Virus record (IMG/VR): IMGVR_UViG_3300026097_000026
Coordinates: 1-57,321 of that record
Direction: 5' to 3' (one strand)
Source of the DNA: a virus
Length of the DNA: 57,321 nt
Part shown: positions 24,015-32,789 of the stretch, piece after piece
Numbering within the stretch: the first letter of the stretch is position 1
Layout of the letters: every line of letters begins with the position of its first letter
Notes under the pieces: generated by a model
What the model saw: only the letters and a program-made list of their open reading frames with translations
Databases searched by the model: none
What the model was told of the DNA's origin: nothing
Made by a program: the position numbers and the translations under genes

Positions 24015-24306
24015 AAAGTCTATTAATACTGGAAAATTAAAGGTAAAGTATATACTTGGTATACATTCATCTTTACCTTCATATCCAGATGCTGAGGATA
24101 TATTATATGAATTAATCAGAGATTACTGTGGCAGAGTTGCTACTGAGCTTAAATTTACTGATGTTTCGTTACAGAAAAAATATAGCTTATCAGATAAACA
24201 GTTAAATAATACTATTGAATGGTTGACTAATAAAAAAATTCTTAAGGCTGTAAATAATAATCCTAATTACACTACTTATGAAATAATAAAAAACCCATAT
24301 GAATAA
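24004..24306 (+). CDS. Small possible winged-helix protein between uvsX and helicase
   Basis: The product has 100 residues. The sequence SLQKKYSLSDKQLNNTIEWLTNKKILKAV followed by a short beta-hairpin (YTTYEIIKN) looks like a winged-helix DNA-binding unit: helix, recognition helix, then wing. The N-terminal half has a GIHSSLPSYPDAEDILYEL helix. It overlaps uvsX by 11 bases and precedes the gp41 helicase, so it belongs to the recombination/replication operon; T4 has gene 40 at this place, but I see no clear similarity. Role as a replication accessory or regulator is inference from position and fold impression. Confidence 0.5.
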   Translation: MKIKKSINTGKLKVKYILGIHSSLPSYPDAEDILYELIRDYCGRVATELKFTDVSLQKKYSLSDKQLNNTIEWLTNKKILKAVNNNPNYTTYEIIKNPYE

Positions 24307-24325
24307 ATCCATATAATAATAAAAC

Positions 24326-25612
24326 ATGAATACTAATAATGACCACGAAAAAATATTCTTTAATTATTTCTTAGCAAAACCTCATTATCTTAAAAGTGTT
24401 AGGCCTGGATTTTTCTCAAATTCTGATTTAGATCTTATTGCAAAACTATCAAAGAATTTTTATTTAAAGTTTTCTGAGAGTCCATCTAAAGATCAAATGA
24501 AAGCATTAGTTAGTGACGATCCTTCTGATGTTTCATCTGATATAGTAGAATCAATTTATAATATTAACCTTGCTGAATATGATCAAGACTGGTTACAAAG
24601 AACAGGTGAAGCTTGGGTAAAATGGAAACATTTTAATAAACAATTGGTTAAAACTATTGAATTTGTTAAGACACAAGATGTATCACCTGAAAATGTAGAA
24701 GATGTTGTACAAAGAGGTATTGGTATGTTATCAACTGACGGTAATCTTCATTTTGATACTGATATTGGTTTAGACTTTTTTAACCCTGAGGATCACATAC
24801 AAAGAAGTTCTAAAAAAATTGAAACAGGATGGAGTTTTGTTGATCATGTTTCAGGTGGCGGTTATGATGCTAAATCGCTTGTGGTTTATGCAGGTGAGCA
24901 GAATATAGGTAAATCGATTTGGTTAGCAAATGATGCATCTAACTTCGTTAGAATGGGTCATAACGTAGTATTTATTACTGCTGAAATGTCAGCACAAAAA
25001 GTATTAAAAAGAATAGGTTCTAATCTTCTTGATATTAAAATGATGGAGTATGACCAAAAATCTGCTAATAGAGATTTTCTAAAGAGAAGATTAGAGAGAG
25101 TATCAAAGGGTCTTTTACCTCCAGGCAAATTATTTATTAAAGAATTTCCAACATCACAAGCAACAGTTTTAGACATAGAATCATATCTCAAAGATTTAGA
25201 AGAAGCACAAGATCATAAAGTAAGTGTACTCGTTGTGGATTATATTAATATTTTAGCAAACTATCGTAATCCTAATACTGAAAATACTTATATGAAAATA
25301 AAACAAATTGCCGAAGATTTAAGAGCATTGGCGGTTAAAAGAAATATGTTAGTTATTTCAGCTACACAAATTAATAGAGGTGCATGGGATGCAACTGAGG
25401 TTAAAATGGAAAATATAGCAGAATCTGCAGGACTTGCTCATACTGTTGATGTAATGTATGCTCTTATTCAAGATAGCATGATGCATGCTAATAGAGAATA
25501 TTGGTTAAAGGTTTTAAAGATTAGGGATGGCCAAGGTAAAGGGAGTAGATGTCGATTTGAAATTGACTATGACTATATGAGATTAACTGAGACTGATGAT
25601 ATAACAGCATAA
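24326..25612 (+). CDS. 41: Replicative DNA helicase (gp41/DnaB-like)
   Basis: The product has 428 residues (T4 gp41: 475). The RecA-fold ATPase domain begins near residue 165: Walker A GEQNIGKS (190-197), MSAQKVL, Walker B VLVVDYINIL, and an ISATQINRGAWD segment as the H3 sensor with Gln. An N-terminal helical domain of ~150 residues fits DnaB-type collars. The hexameric helicase unwinds the fork 5'-3' and interacts with primase. Gene order uvsX - small gene - 41 matches T4. No intein is present, although gp41 is a known split-intein site in related phages. Confidence 0.92.
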   Translation: MNTNNDHEKIFFNYFLAKPHYLKSVRPGFFSNSDLDLIAKLSKNFYLKFSESPSKDQMKALVSDDPSDVSSDIVESIYNINLAEYDQDWLQRTGEAWVKWKHFNKQLVKTIEFVKTQDVSPENVEDVVQRGIGMLSTDGNLHFDTDIGLDFFNPEDHIQRSSKKIETGWSFVDHVSGGGYDAKSLVVYAGEQNIGKSIWLANDASNFVRMGHNVVFITAEMSAQKVLKRIGSNLLDIKMMEYDQKSANRDFLKRRLERVSKGLLPPGKLFIKEFPTSQATVLDIESYLKDLEEAQDHKVSVLVVDYINILANYRNPNTENTYMKIKQIAEDLRALAVKRNMLVISATQINRGAWDATEVKMENIAESAGLAHTVDVMYALIQDSMMHANREYWLKVLKIRDGQGKGSRCRFEIDYDYMRLTETDDITA

Positions 25613-25625
25613 AAACAAAAAATAT

Positions 25626-26126
25626 ATGTGGGGAAAAAAGAAAAAGCCTAAACTAGATAAAGATGGAAATCCAATAAAAAAATCTTCATACGAAGAAAAG
25701 GATAAAATTTTTAATAATACTTATGGTGAGCAAGACTTATCAGGACAACCTATTTCATTTAAAGTATCACCTAGATGTGAATTAAATTTGGATCCAGATG
25801 AGCAGATGCATTATGATTTGTTATTTGAAAAAATAGATGGACTTATTAAAGGTAGTGAATTTGAACATTTAAATGAAGTTACTGAAAAAGGAATAGCCAA
25901 AAAACTAAATAAAGTTCAAATTAATAAAGTATTTTTTTATATTATTGATTGTGTTGGTGATGATTATTCAAGAGTAGATTTATTTAGTGTTATTTCAGAT
26001 TATTTTGATGTATTTCCAAATAAATTTTACAATTCGTTATCGAATAAATTTAAAGATGAGCTTATTAAAGAATTAGATGATAAGTATGGTATCTTAAAGA
26101 AAAAAAGAATAAACAAATTATTTTAA
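25626..26126 (+). CDS. Hypothetical protein between helicase and gp47
   Basis: The product has 166 residues. The N-terminal 35 are very basic and polar (MWGKKKKPKLDKDGNPIKK), probably disordered. A helical acidic core follows (residues 60-155) with hydrophobic periodicity and no catalytic motif, ending in another basic stretch (KKKRINKLF). It sits 13 bases after the helicase stop and 1 base before gp47, so it is co-expressed with replication and recombination genes. A small accessory of the helicase or exonuclease is plausible; I do not recognise the family. Confidence 0.55.
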   Translation: MWGKKKKPKLDKDGNPIKKSSYEEKDKIFNNTYGEQDLSGQPISFKVSPRCELNLDPDEQMHYDLLFEKIDGLIKGSEFEHLNEVTEKGIAKKLNKVQINKVFFYIIDCVGDDYSRVDLFSVISDYFDVFPNKFYNSLSNKFKDELIKELDDKYGILKKKRINKLF

Positions 26127-26127
26127 T

Positions 26128-27216
26128 ATGACTAAAAGAATTTGGATGGTATCGGATAGCCACCTAGGCTGCCGTGCTAACTCTGTATTGTGGTTAGATA
26201 TTATTGAAGATTACTTTTTTAATTTTTTTATACCTTTAGCAAAAAAGGAATATAAAAAAGGAGATGTACTTTTTCATTTAGGTGATGTATTTGATAATAG
26301 ACAAAGTCTTAACTTAGCTGCACAAAACTTAGGTATTCGTATTTTTGAAGAATTATCAAAAATATTTCCGGATATTCATATCATAGTAGGAAATCATGAT
26401 ATTATGAGAAAAAATTCTAATGATATTTCTTCTGTTGATTGTTTAAAATATATTCCTAATGTATCAGTTCATAAAAATCCTAAGATAATTGATTATGATG
26501 GTACTAAATGTTTATTAATGCCATGGAGGAGAAATAGTGAACATGAGAAAGAAACTCTTGATCAAATTAAAGAAAACATAGATTATATGTTTTGTCATAC
26601 TGAAACACAAGGTGTTCAAATTAGCCCTAGTAAAAAATATTTACATGAAGGTGGAAATTTACCTTCAGTATTTAAAAGATTTAAAAGAGTTTATTCAGGT
26701 CATATTCATTATAGACAAGAATTAGATAATTTTATTTTAGTAGGTAATCCTTATCAAATGACAAGGTCTGACAGGGATAATCAAAAAGGGATATACATAT
26801 TAGATTTAAAAACAGGAGATCATAGTTTTACACCTAATAAGAGATCTCCTGAGTTTAAACGGTATTATATTAATGATATATTAGAGAGGCGTATGGGTGA
26901 AATTTCTGACGAAATTAAAGGTAATTTTGTTGATGTTTTTATTCCATCTAATGTACTAGGGAAATATAACATTAATGGGTTTATGGATTATCTTGACGGT
27001 AAAGCTTATAAACTTGAACCAAGAATATTTGATGAAAACAGTCAACATGAACTTGATGACACATCAGTATCAGATTTTAATGGACAAATTGATTTATTAA
27101 AAATTTCAAAGGATTATATAAATTCTTTAGATTATGATGATGATCTTAAAGAAAAATTAATTAAGTCTGTAACTGATTTGTATAAACAAACTTTAACACC
27201 ATCTTATGAGAATTAA
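26128..27216 (+). CDS. 47: Recombination endonuclease subunit (gp47/Mre11/SbcD-like)
   Basis: The product has 362 residues (T4 gp47: 339). Metallophosphoesterase motifs are complete: D-x-H as SDSHLG (Asp10, His12), GDVFDNR, GNHD, a His in FCHTETQG, and the final G-H-x-H as SGHIHYR. With gp46 it forms the phage Mre11-Rad50 complex that resects DNA ends for recombination-dependent replication. Its stop overlaps the gp46 start by 11 bases. The C-terminal region (SDFNGQIDLLKISKDYINSLDYDDD) is helical and probably contacts gp46. Confidence 0.93.
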   Translation: MTKRIWMVSDSHLGCRANSVLWLDIIEDYFFNFFIPLAKKEYKKGDVLFHLGDVFDNRQSLNLAAQNLGIRIFEELSKIFPDIHIIVGNHDIMRKNSNDISSVDCLKYIPNVSVHKNPKIIDYDGTKCLLMPWRRNSEHEKETLDQIKENIDYMFCHTETQGVQISPSKKYLHEGGNLPSVFKRFKRVYSGHIHYRQELDNFILVGNPYQMTRSDRDNQKGIYILDLKTGDHSFTPNKRSPEFKRYYINDILERRMGEISDEIKGNFVDVFIPSNVLGKYNINGFMDYLDGKAYKLEPRIFDENSQHELDDTSVSDFNGQIDLLKISKDYINSLDYDDDLKEKLIKSVTDLYKQTLTPSYEN

Positions 27217-28873
27217 AAATCTACAGTATAAGAATTTTGCAAGCTATGGTAACAGGCTTCAGTATATGGAATTTGAAAAGGATAGTAGTGATCTATATTT
27301 AGTTTTAGGTAATAATGGGAGTGGGAAAAGTACGCTTGCAAAAGTAATTACATATTTATGTTACGGTAAAGTGGAAGGTGCAAACTTAAGAGATTTACCT
27401 AATAGGGTCAATAAAGAACTTTGGGGTAAAATTGAATTAGAAAGTAAAGGTAATACTATTATTATTGAAAGAGGAATTAATCCTAATGTATTTAATGTAG
27501 AAATTAATGGTGAGGAATATGATGTTGCTGGTAAAACTAATCTTCAGGATTTTTTAGAAACTGAAATGTATGAAATACCTTATCATGTATTTAAGAATGT
27601 AATAATTCTTTCTGTTAATGATTTTAAGTCATTTATTACCATGTCACCTTATGATAAAAAAATGATTATTGATAGAATATTTGGGTTTTCTGTAATTAAT
27701 GAAATGAGAGAACTTGTTAAAATAAAAAGGAGAACGGTATCAGAACAAATAAAAACACTAGATGATGAAATAAGAACTATTGATGATTCAATTAAATCTA
27801 TTCTTACAAAAATAGATGAAATTGAAAAAATAAGTGAAGAGAAGAGTTCTGAAAAAATGATTAACTTAAAACAGAAATTAGTTAAGTTAAATGAAGACCG
27901 AAAAAAATTATTAGAAGCCAATAAAAAAGCAAAAGAAAAGGTTTCCGAATATGATAAAATTACTAAAGATTCAAATAGACAAGAAACTGAAATTAATAAT
28001 GATATTAAGTATACTAAAAGGTGGATAAAGCTTTATGAAAATAAAACTTGCCCAACATGCCATTCACCATTAGACTCAGATTTTCATCAAAATATTAAAA
28101 AAGAAAAAGAAGAACATTTACAAAGTCTTAATGAAAAGTGGAGAATTGTAAAAAAATCTGTGCATGAAGCAGAACAGAAGTTAACTGATATCAGAAATAA
28201 AGGTAGAGAAATTTCAATTAAAGTAGGACAACTAGAAACTCAAATGAATTCATTAAAAAATGAATTAATTAAAATATCGGAAAATGAATCAGAAGACTCT
28301 GATTATTTTAAGCAATTAATACAAGAGTTTAAAGAAAAGAAAGAAAATAAAGGTGAAAATAAAAATACCGTTGAAAGTGAAGATTATTATTTAAATGTCT
28401 TAGAAAATTTAATGGGTGAGGACGGTATTAAAAACTTAGCAATAAGATCAATTTTACCTTCATTTAATGATCATATAGATATTATGGCAAAAGAAATGGG
28501 AATTCCTTTTGGTATAAAATTTGATGATAAGTTCAACTGTTCAATATATCATTTAGGTGAAGAGGTCAGTCCTAAAACATTAAGTACAGGTGAAAGAAAG
28601 AAGGCTGACTTTGTAATTATTATGGCAATGATTAAAATGATAAAGGTTAGATTCCCATCTCTTAATCTTTTATTTTTAGATGAAATATTTTCATCAATTG
28701 ATTCATCAGGTGTTCATCATATTATTTCAATCTTACATGAAACTATTAGAGATATAGGCTTAAATACATTTGTGATTAATCATACAGTTTTACCATCTGA
28801 ATATTTTGATAAAAAAATTGAAATAACTAAAGATGCAGGCTTTAGTGAATTTTTAATAGAATCTATTGGATAA
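27206..28873 (+). CDS. 46: Recombination endonuclease ATPase (gp46/Rad50/SbcC-like)
   Basis: The product has 555 residues (T4 gp46: 560). Walker A GNNGSGKST lies at 35-43. A long coiled coil (about 165-400) is broken by a zinc hook C-P-T-C at residues 282-285. The ABC signature STGERKKADF and Walker B LLFLDEIFSS, followed by a His in the switch position (FVINHT), lie near the C-terminus. It is the ATPase partner of gp47. The zinc hook joins two complexes, as in Rad50. Overlap with gp47 ensures stoichiometric translation. Confidence 0.95.
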   Translation: MRIKNLQYKNFASYGNRLQYMEFEKDSSDLYLVLGNNGSGKSTLAKVITYLCYGKVEGANLRDLPNRVNKELWGKIELESKGNTIIIERGINPNVFNVEINGEEYDVAGKTNLQDFLETEMYEIPYHVFKNVIILSVNDFKSFITMSPYDKKMIIDRIFGFSVINEMRELVKIKRRTVSEQIKTLDDEIRTIDDSIKSILTKIDEIEKISEEKSSEKMINLKQKLVKLNEDRKKLLEANKKAKEKVSEYDKITKDSNRQETEINNDIKYTKRWIKLYENKTCPTCHSPLDSDFHQNIKKEKEEHLQSLNEKWRIVKKSVHEAEQKLTDIRNKGREISIKVGQLETQMNSLKNELIKISENESEDSDYFKQLIQEFKEKKENKGENKNTVESEDYYLNVLENLMGEDGIKNLAIRSILPSFNDHIDIMAKEMGIPFGIKFDDKFNCSIYHLGEEVSPKTLSTGERKKADFVIIMAMIKMIKVRFPSLNLLFLDEIFSSIDSSGVHHIISILHETIRDIGLNTFVINHTVLPSEYFDKKIEITKDAGFSEFLIESIG

Positions 28874-28908
28874 ATATAAAACAATGAATTCTAAACATAA
28901 ATTAAAAA

Positions 28909-29799
28909 ATGTCATTATATAACCAGGAATACAATAAAGATAATGTTATTTTAAGATACGTTCTTGTAGCTTTATTAGCAGATCTTAAAGATAAGGTATA
29001 TTTTTATAATCGTATAGATGAAGATAATTATAAAAAAATAGATATTCCTTTTTATTATTCTTTAACAGGCAATGAAAGATTTCTAGCTGATAAATTTTTA
29101 TATGATCCAGAATCTCAAGGAAAAGCTATAGGTGATTATGAAGTTGTTCCTAGAGGAGTTTTACAAATGTCAAGTATGGCTATTGACAGTGGTAGTATGA
29201 CAAATAAATATATTAGAGCTGAATTAGTAAAGGAAATTGATGGTGAGCTTAAGACTCTTAACTTTGAAACAAACTTTCTTCCTATTAGTATATCATTTGA
29301 TACAACTATAGTATGCTCAAATAATCTTGAAATGTTAAAAGCAACAGAATCTGTTATTTCAAAACTATATAAATCTACGTTATACCAAGTAGATTTAGGA
29401 ATGTTTAGGATTGAAGCTTCATACCAAGTACCTGAAGACTATGCACAAGATAAACTTTTTGAATTTACAGTTGATGATAAAAAGGAATTTAAAGTTACAT
29501 TTCCTATTGAAGTACAATCATTTATACCTGTTTTTGAATCAGGTATACTTTTAAGTGAAATTGATAGTATTTATAAAAATGGTGATATGAAATTTAAAGG
29601 AATATTTAATGAATTTGATACTTCAATTAATGATATATCTATAGCGCCTAAAGGATCTATTGACTCTAATTCACCAGGATCTGTTAATAATTTAAGTAAA
29701 ACCGGAAAGATTTATTTGACTGATGAATTGGTACCTAATAATTCTGATAATGAACCAAGCGAAAGCAAGACTTGGAGAAACGGTAATAGTGATGAATAG
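28909..29799 (+). CDS. Probable tail sheath stabiliser/completion protein (gp15-like)
   Basis: The product has 296 residues (T4 gp15: 272). The order of features agrees with gp15: an N-terminal segment with Arg-Tyr near a helix (LRYVLVALLADL), an IPF-Y strand, a conserved strand PISISFDTTIVCSNNLEMLKATESVISKLYK reminiscent of the T4 segment where a strand precedes a long helix, and a last strand KVTFPIEVQSFIPVF near residue 205. The C-terminal ~60 residues are polar and Ser/Asn-rich, probably disordered. It is the first late-type gene after the recombination block. Because I rely on pattern memory rather than an alignment, the assignment is moderate. Confidence 0.5.
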   Translation: MSLYNQEYNKDNVILRYVLVALLADLKDKVYFYNRIDEDNYKKIDIPFYYSLTGNERFLADKFLYDPESQGKAIGDYEVVPRGVLQMSSMAIDSGSMTNKYIRAELVKEIDGELKTLNFETNFLPISISFDTTIVCSNNLEMLKATESVISKLYKSTLYQVDLGMFRIEASYQVPEDYAQDKLFEFTVDDKKEFKVTFPIEVQSFIPVFESGILLSEIDSIYKNGDMKFKGIFNEFDTSINDISIAPKGSIDSNSPGSVNNLSKTGKIYLTDELVPNNSDNEPSESKTWRNGNSDE

Positions 29800-29826
29800 A
29801 ATATAATATTGTCTTTCTATTCTTAG

Positions 29827-29845
29827 AATATATAAAACAAATAAA
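29827..29845 (+). promoter_or_regulatory. Late-type leader AATATATAAAACAAATAAA
   Basis: This 19-mer is identical to the one at 35043-35061 and lies 9 bases before the next ATG, as that one lies 8 bases before the protease-scaffold start. The shared sequence before two head-associated genes suggests a late promoter or late leader; it contains ATATATAA, close to T4 late TATAAATA. Confidence 0.5.
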
Positions 29846-29854
29846 AGAGTAAAC

Positions 29855-31852
29855 ATGAATAAAATTAATGAAGGTCAAACTCAAGTTTACATGGACGGTC
29901 ATATAGATCATCAAGCTGGTGTAAATACAGCTGATCCCTATCTTAACCGACCACCAAAACAATTATTAGACATAACAACAGAGTTTATGAAAAGCGGTAA
30001 AAGCCAAGCACAGGTTTTGGCTATATTAGTAGGAATGGGTATACCTCAGCAATTAGCAAAATCATCAATACAGACATGCGATTATGCAATGTCAAATAAT
30101 TTAGGAGAAAGTAAACAACAAAAAAATAATACAAAAATGAATTTTACATTAACACAGTTATATGAGAACATTAATTCTTCGTTAACTAAGCTAAATTACA
30201 TATCATCCGATTCAACCAGAGTTTCTTACTCTGCTAAAAAGGCAATTTCAGTTTTAGAACATTCATTAGATTTATTCCCTGGTATTAATGTTACAGAAAG
30301 CAAGGTTAAACAATTAGAGGAAAAGCTAAGATCTGAAGAAGAAGCTGAGCAAAAAGCTATCAATGAAAAAAACTATGAATTAGCATCTGAGAGTAGGGAT
30401 AAGTGCAATGAATTAAAAAATCAGATTATAGCAGAAAACCAAAAAACAAATTCAGATTTATCATCTGATGAATTGTCTGATGCTTTTAATGAATCGTCTC
30501 ATCCTACATTAAAATATAAAATTGCTAAATCAGTATATAATAATACAAGTGAATATGAATGGTTAAATCCTATAAATGAACTTAAATCTTATCTTGATAA
30601 AGTTTATGAAGATAATAAATGGTCATTTAAAATAGTAGAAGCAGTTGGTTCTCTATCATCTAGATCTAATCCTTTACACCAAAGATTAGAAAAAGATCTT
30701 TTGGGAATTGTTAATGAATCTGACGTTAAGTCAAAATTTATAAAAATTGCAAAAAATAACCCATGGTCAACTCAATGTTCTTTTATTGTTAATGAAATGA
30801 ACGTTGAAGATAAAAAATCTGTTAACCAAAAAGGTGCTTCGGTTAATCGTATCTTTTCTCCAGTACTAAATGAAAATGGTGGATATCACTTTCATTTAAA
30901 CGGTTATAATTACTTTATGAAAGATAATAAAATACAAGAAAGTAATATAACTGATGCAAGATTTAATAATATCATAGATGTTCTTAATTTTTCTAAAATA
31001 TCTGAAGATGCAATAACAATATACGGACAAAAGGATAAGTTTTTACAGTTTAATATATCAGAAGGTACTCTTAAGTTAGGTTCTATGGATTTAACAGAGT
31101 CAAGCATTCAACAGTTAAGAAATGCATTATTAACAAATCAATTATTTCATTTTACAGAGTCAAATAAAGTAGACAAAGTTTGTATGATGTTTGAAAATAT
31201 TGATATGTTAAATGAAATGGATCATCTTTTAAACCTTTCATCAAATGAATTTTTAAACGTTCATTTAACACTTATTGCAGTTGAAGAAGGTGTTTGGGTT
31301 AATAAAATTAACCCAGGAATGAAAATAAATGAAATGAGTTTTTATAAGTTAGCAGAAGAAGCATTAACTGAAACCAAAAATTTTATTGGTTATGATGCAT
31401 CTTCTTATCTTTCTGAAAAATTACTTACTGAAGGATACAAAAAGGCTATTTATGAAAACAAAAGATCTAAAATCAATAATACAATTTCAATACTAGAAGA
31501 CAAAAAATCTGAAATAGAATCTGTAGTAAAGAAAATTGGATTAAACGAAGAGTTAAAAGAAGCATTAAAAATAGTTAATTCTGAAATTGAAAAAGCAGAA
31601 AAGGAATTACAGGAAACTTATATCTCAGAAAAAAAATTATCAAAATCTGAAATTGAAGAATATGCAAATGATGGGTATGTAGAAGCAAAGCTTAGCAAAA
31701 CTATAGGACCTAATTTTAAAAAAGGCCAAGATATTATGGTAAACGCTGAAGAATTTGCATCTTTAGGTAAAGGTGATTTACTTAAAATAGTTAATCCTAG
31801 TAACAGTGAAACAAAATTAGTAGATAAAGGTGATCTTAAAATAGATCTATAA
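29855..31852 (+). CDS. Large internal/prohead-core-type protein with UVR-like coiled coil
   Basis: The product has 665 residues. Residues ~45-80 form a small helical domain. At 150-191 a helix pair ending NYELASESRDKCNELKNQI resembles the UVR motif of UvrB-type proteins (E-x-A-x-x-R-D-x-I/C-x-x-L). Other parts are Lys/Glu/Ser-rich helices with a final coiled coil (~510-570) and a small beta domain. Motifs of the form [LI]-[NT]-E-[GSA] recur (KINEGQ at 4-9, DLTESS, LLTEGY), matching candidate prohead-protease sites in other head proteins here. With the shared late leader this favours a packaged or scaffold-associated protein. Not a recognised family. Confidence 0.55.
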   Translation: MNKINEGQTQVYMDGHIDHQAGVNTADPYLNRPPKQLLDITTEFMKSGKSQAQVLAILVGMGIPQQLAKSSIQTCDYAMSNNLGESKQQKNNTKMNFTLTQLYENINSSLTKLNYISSDSTRVSYSAKKAISVLEHSLDLFPGINVTESKVKQLEEKLRSEEEAEQKAINEKNYELASESRDKCNELKNQIIAENQKTNSDLSSDELSDAFNESSHPTLKYKIAKSVYNNTSEYEWLNPINELKSYLDKVYEDNKWSFKIVEAVGSLSSRSNPLHQRLEKDLLGIVNESDVKSKFIKIAKNNPWSTQCSFIVNEMNVEDKKSVNQKGASVNRIFSPVLNENGGYHFHLNGYNYFMKDNKIQESNITDARFNNIIDVLNFSKISEDAITIYGQKDKFLQFNISEGTLKLGSMDLTESSIQQLRNALLTNQLFHFTESNKVDKVCMMFENIDMLNEMDHLLNLSSNEFLNVHLTLIAVEEGVWVNKINPGMKINEMSFYKLAEEALTETKNFIGYDASSYLSEKLLTEGYKKAIYENKRSKINNTISILEDKKSEIESVVKKIGLNEELKEALKIVNSEIEKAEKELQETYISEKKLSKSEIEEYANDGYVEAKLSKTIGPNFKKGQDIMVNAEEFASLGKGDLLKIVNPSNSETKLVDKGDLKIDL

Positions 31853-31872
31853 TTACCAATATCATTTTAATG

Positions 31873-31903
31873 AAGGCTGGACTTAAACAATCCAGCCTTT
31901 TTT
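31873..31903 (+). terminator. Intrinsic terminator before late sigma gene
   Basis: A 9-bp stem (AAGGCTGGA / TCCAGCCTT) with a 9-base loop ends in a run of six Ts. It isolates the gp55 gene from the preceding late gene. Confidence 0.85.
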
Positions 31904-31905
31904 CA

Positions 31906-31917
31906 TATAAAAATAAA
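31906..31917 (+). promoter_or_regulatory. TATAAAAATAAA leader element before gp55
   Basis: Identical 12-mer, starting 2 bases after the terminator T-run and 10 bases before the gp55 ATG. A terminator directly followed by this element strengthens the promoter reading. Confidence 0.55.
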
Positions 31918-31927
31918 TAAAAATGAT

Positions 31928-32293
31928 ATGCCAAGAAAAAGAAAATATTTAAATAACCGAGATTTATTAGAAGAAATTCAAAAGTCACAACAGCAAGATG
32001 AACTTACTCCTAAAGCTTTGAAAATGCTTATGATGTTAGCTGATAGAAGTTCAAATAAATTATCATATAGAGATTCTGATGACAAGAGAGACTGTATTGC
32101 ATTTGCATATATGGATCTTTATAAGTATTGGAGAAACTTTAATCCTGAAAAAAGTACAAATGCCTTTGCGTATTTCACTGAAATTGCAAAAAGAGGTTTC
32201 GCAAAAGGGTGGAATAAATTACATCCTAAAAAGTACACAGGAACTATTTCAATTAATGGTAGTGAAGATGGCGACGGAATTTATTCAATCTAA
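31928..32293 (+). CDS. 55: Late-transcription sigma factor (gp55-like)
   Basis: The product has 121 residues against 185 in T4. The N-terminus KYLNNRDLLEEI matches the Y-x-N-N-K-E-L-L start of T4 gp55, and the middle part (DCIAFAYMDLYKYWRNFNPEKSTNAFAYFTEIAKRGF) follows the sigma region 2 pattern with an aromatic-rich helix and the N-P-x-A-Y/F motif of T4 gp55 (K-N-P-H-A-Y). The protein ends soon after a basic HPKK segment, so the C-terminal clamp-binding tail is shorter or replaced. The ATG at 31928 is chosen; ATG at 31923 is out of frame. It would recognise the -10-like late boxes in this genome. Confidence 0.8.
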   Translation: MPRKRKYLNNRDLLEEIQKSQQQDELTPKALKMLMMLADRSSNKLSYRDSDDKRDCIAFAYMDLYKYWRNFNPEKSTNAFAYFTEIAKRGFAKGWNKLHPKKYTGTISINGSEDGDGIYSI

Positions 32294-32787
32294 TGAGTAT
32301 TAAAAAAGTTAAACCTACAGCAAAGAGTGGATATAAACAGGGTTACTATAAACCTAAAAATATGTCTAAATATAATGGACCTTTGCCTATAATATATAGA
32401 AGTAGTTGGGAAAGAAAATTTTGTCATTGGTGTGATAATAATGAAAATGTAGTATCATGGATGTCAGAGCCTTTTTCTATAAAATATTTTAATATATTAG
32501 ACAATAAGTTTCATAATTATTATCCTGATTTTTACTTTAGGATTAAAAGAGGTTTAACTGAAAATGGTGATGATATTATTGAAAGCTATGTTGTTGAAAT
32601 TAAACCTAAATCACAATTAATTAAACCTAAAGAACCTAAACGAAAAACAACTAAAGCTTTAAAAAATTATAAAGAAGGTTATGAAACTTATGTAAGAAAC
32701 CTTTGTAAAACTGATGCACTACGAAAAGCTGCAAAAACCAGAAATTTTAAGGTAATGCTATTAACAGAAGATTCAAAATTATTTTAA
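32293..32787 (+). CDS. 4: Head completion protein (gp4-like)
   Basis: The product has 164 residues (T4 gp4: 150). The similarity to T4 gp4 is visible by eye: PKNMSKYNGPLPIIYRSSWERKFCHWCDNN corresponds to the T4 start, where K-N-I-S-K-Y and Y-R-S-N-W-E-K are followed by W-x-D. Later YYPDFYF and VVEIKPKSQ match the acidic D...E-x-K nuclease-like core, and NFKVMLLTED matches its ending. T4 gp4 completes heads after packaging and before tail joining. The gene starts at the last base of the gp55 stop (TAATG). Confidence 0.88.
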   Translation: MSIKKVKPTAKSGYKQGYYKPKNMSKYNGPLPIIYRSSWERKFCHWCDNNENVVSWMSEPFSIKYFNILDNKFHNYYPDFYFRIKRGLTENGDDIIESYVVEIKPKSQLIKPKEPKRKTTKALKNYKEGYETYVRNLCKTDALRKAAKTRNFKVMLLTEDSKLF

Positions 32788-32789
32788 TT

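Noticed and set aside
32079-32303. Second open frame overlapping gp55
   Set aside because: It is in another frame of gp55 with biased composition, no leader and no recognisable motif.
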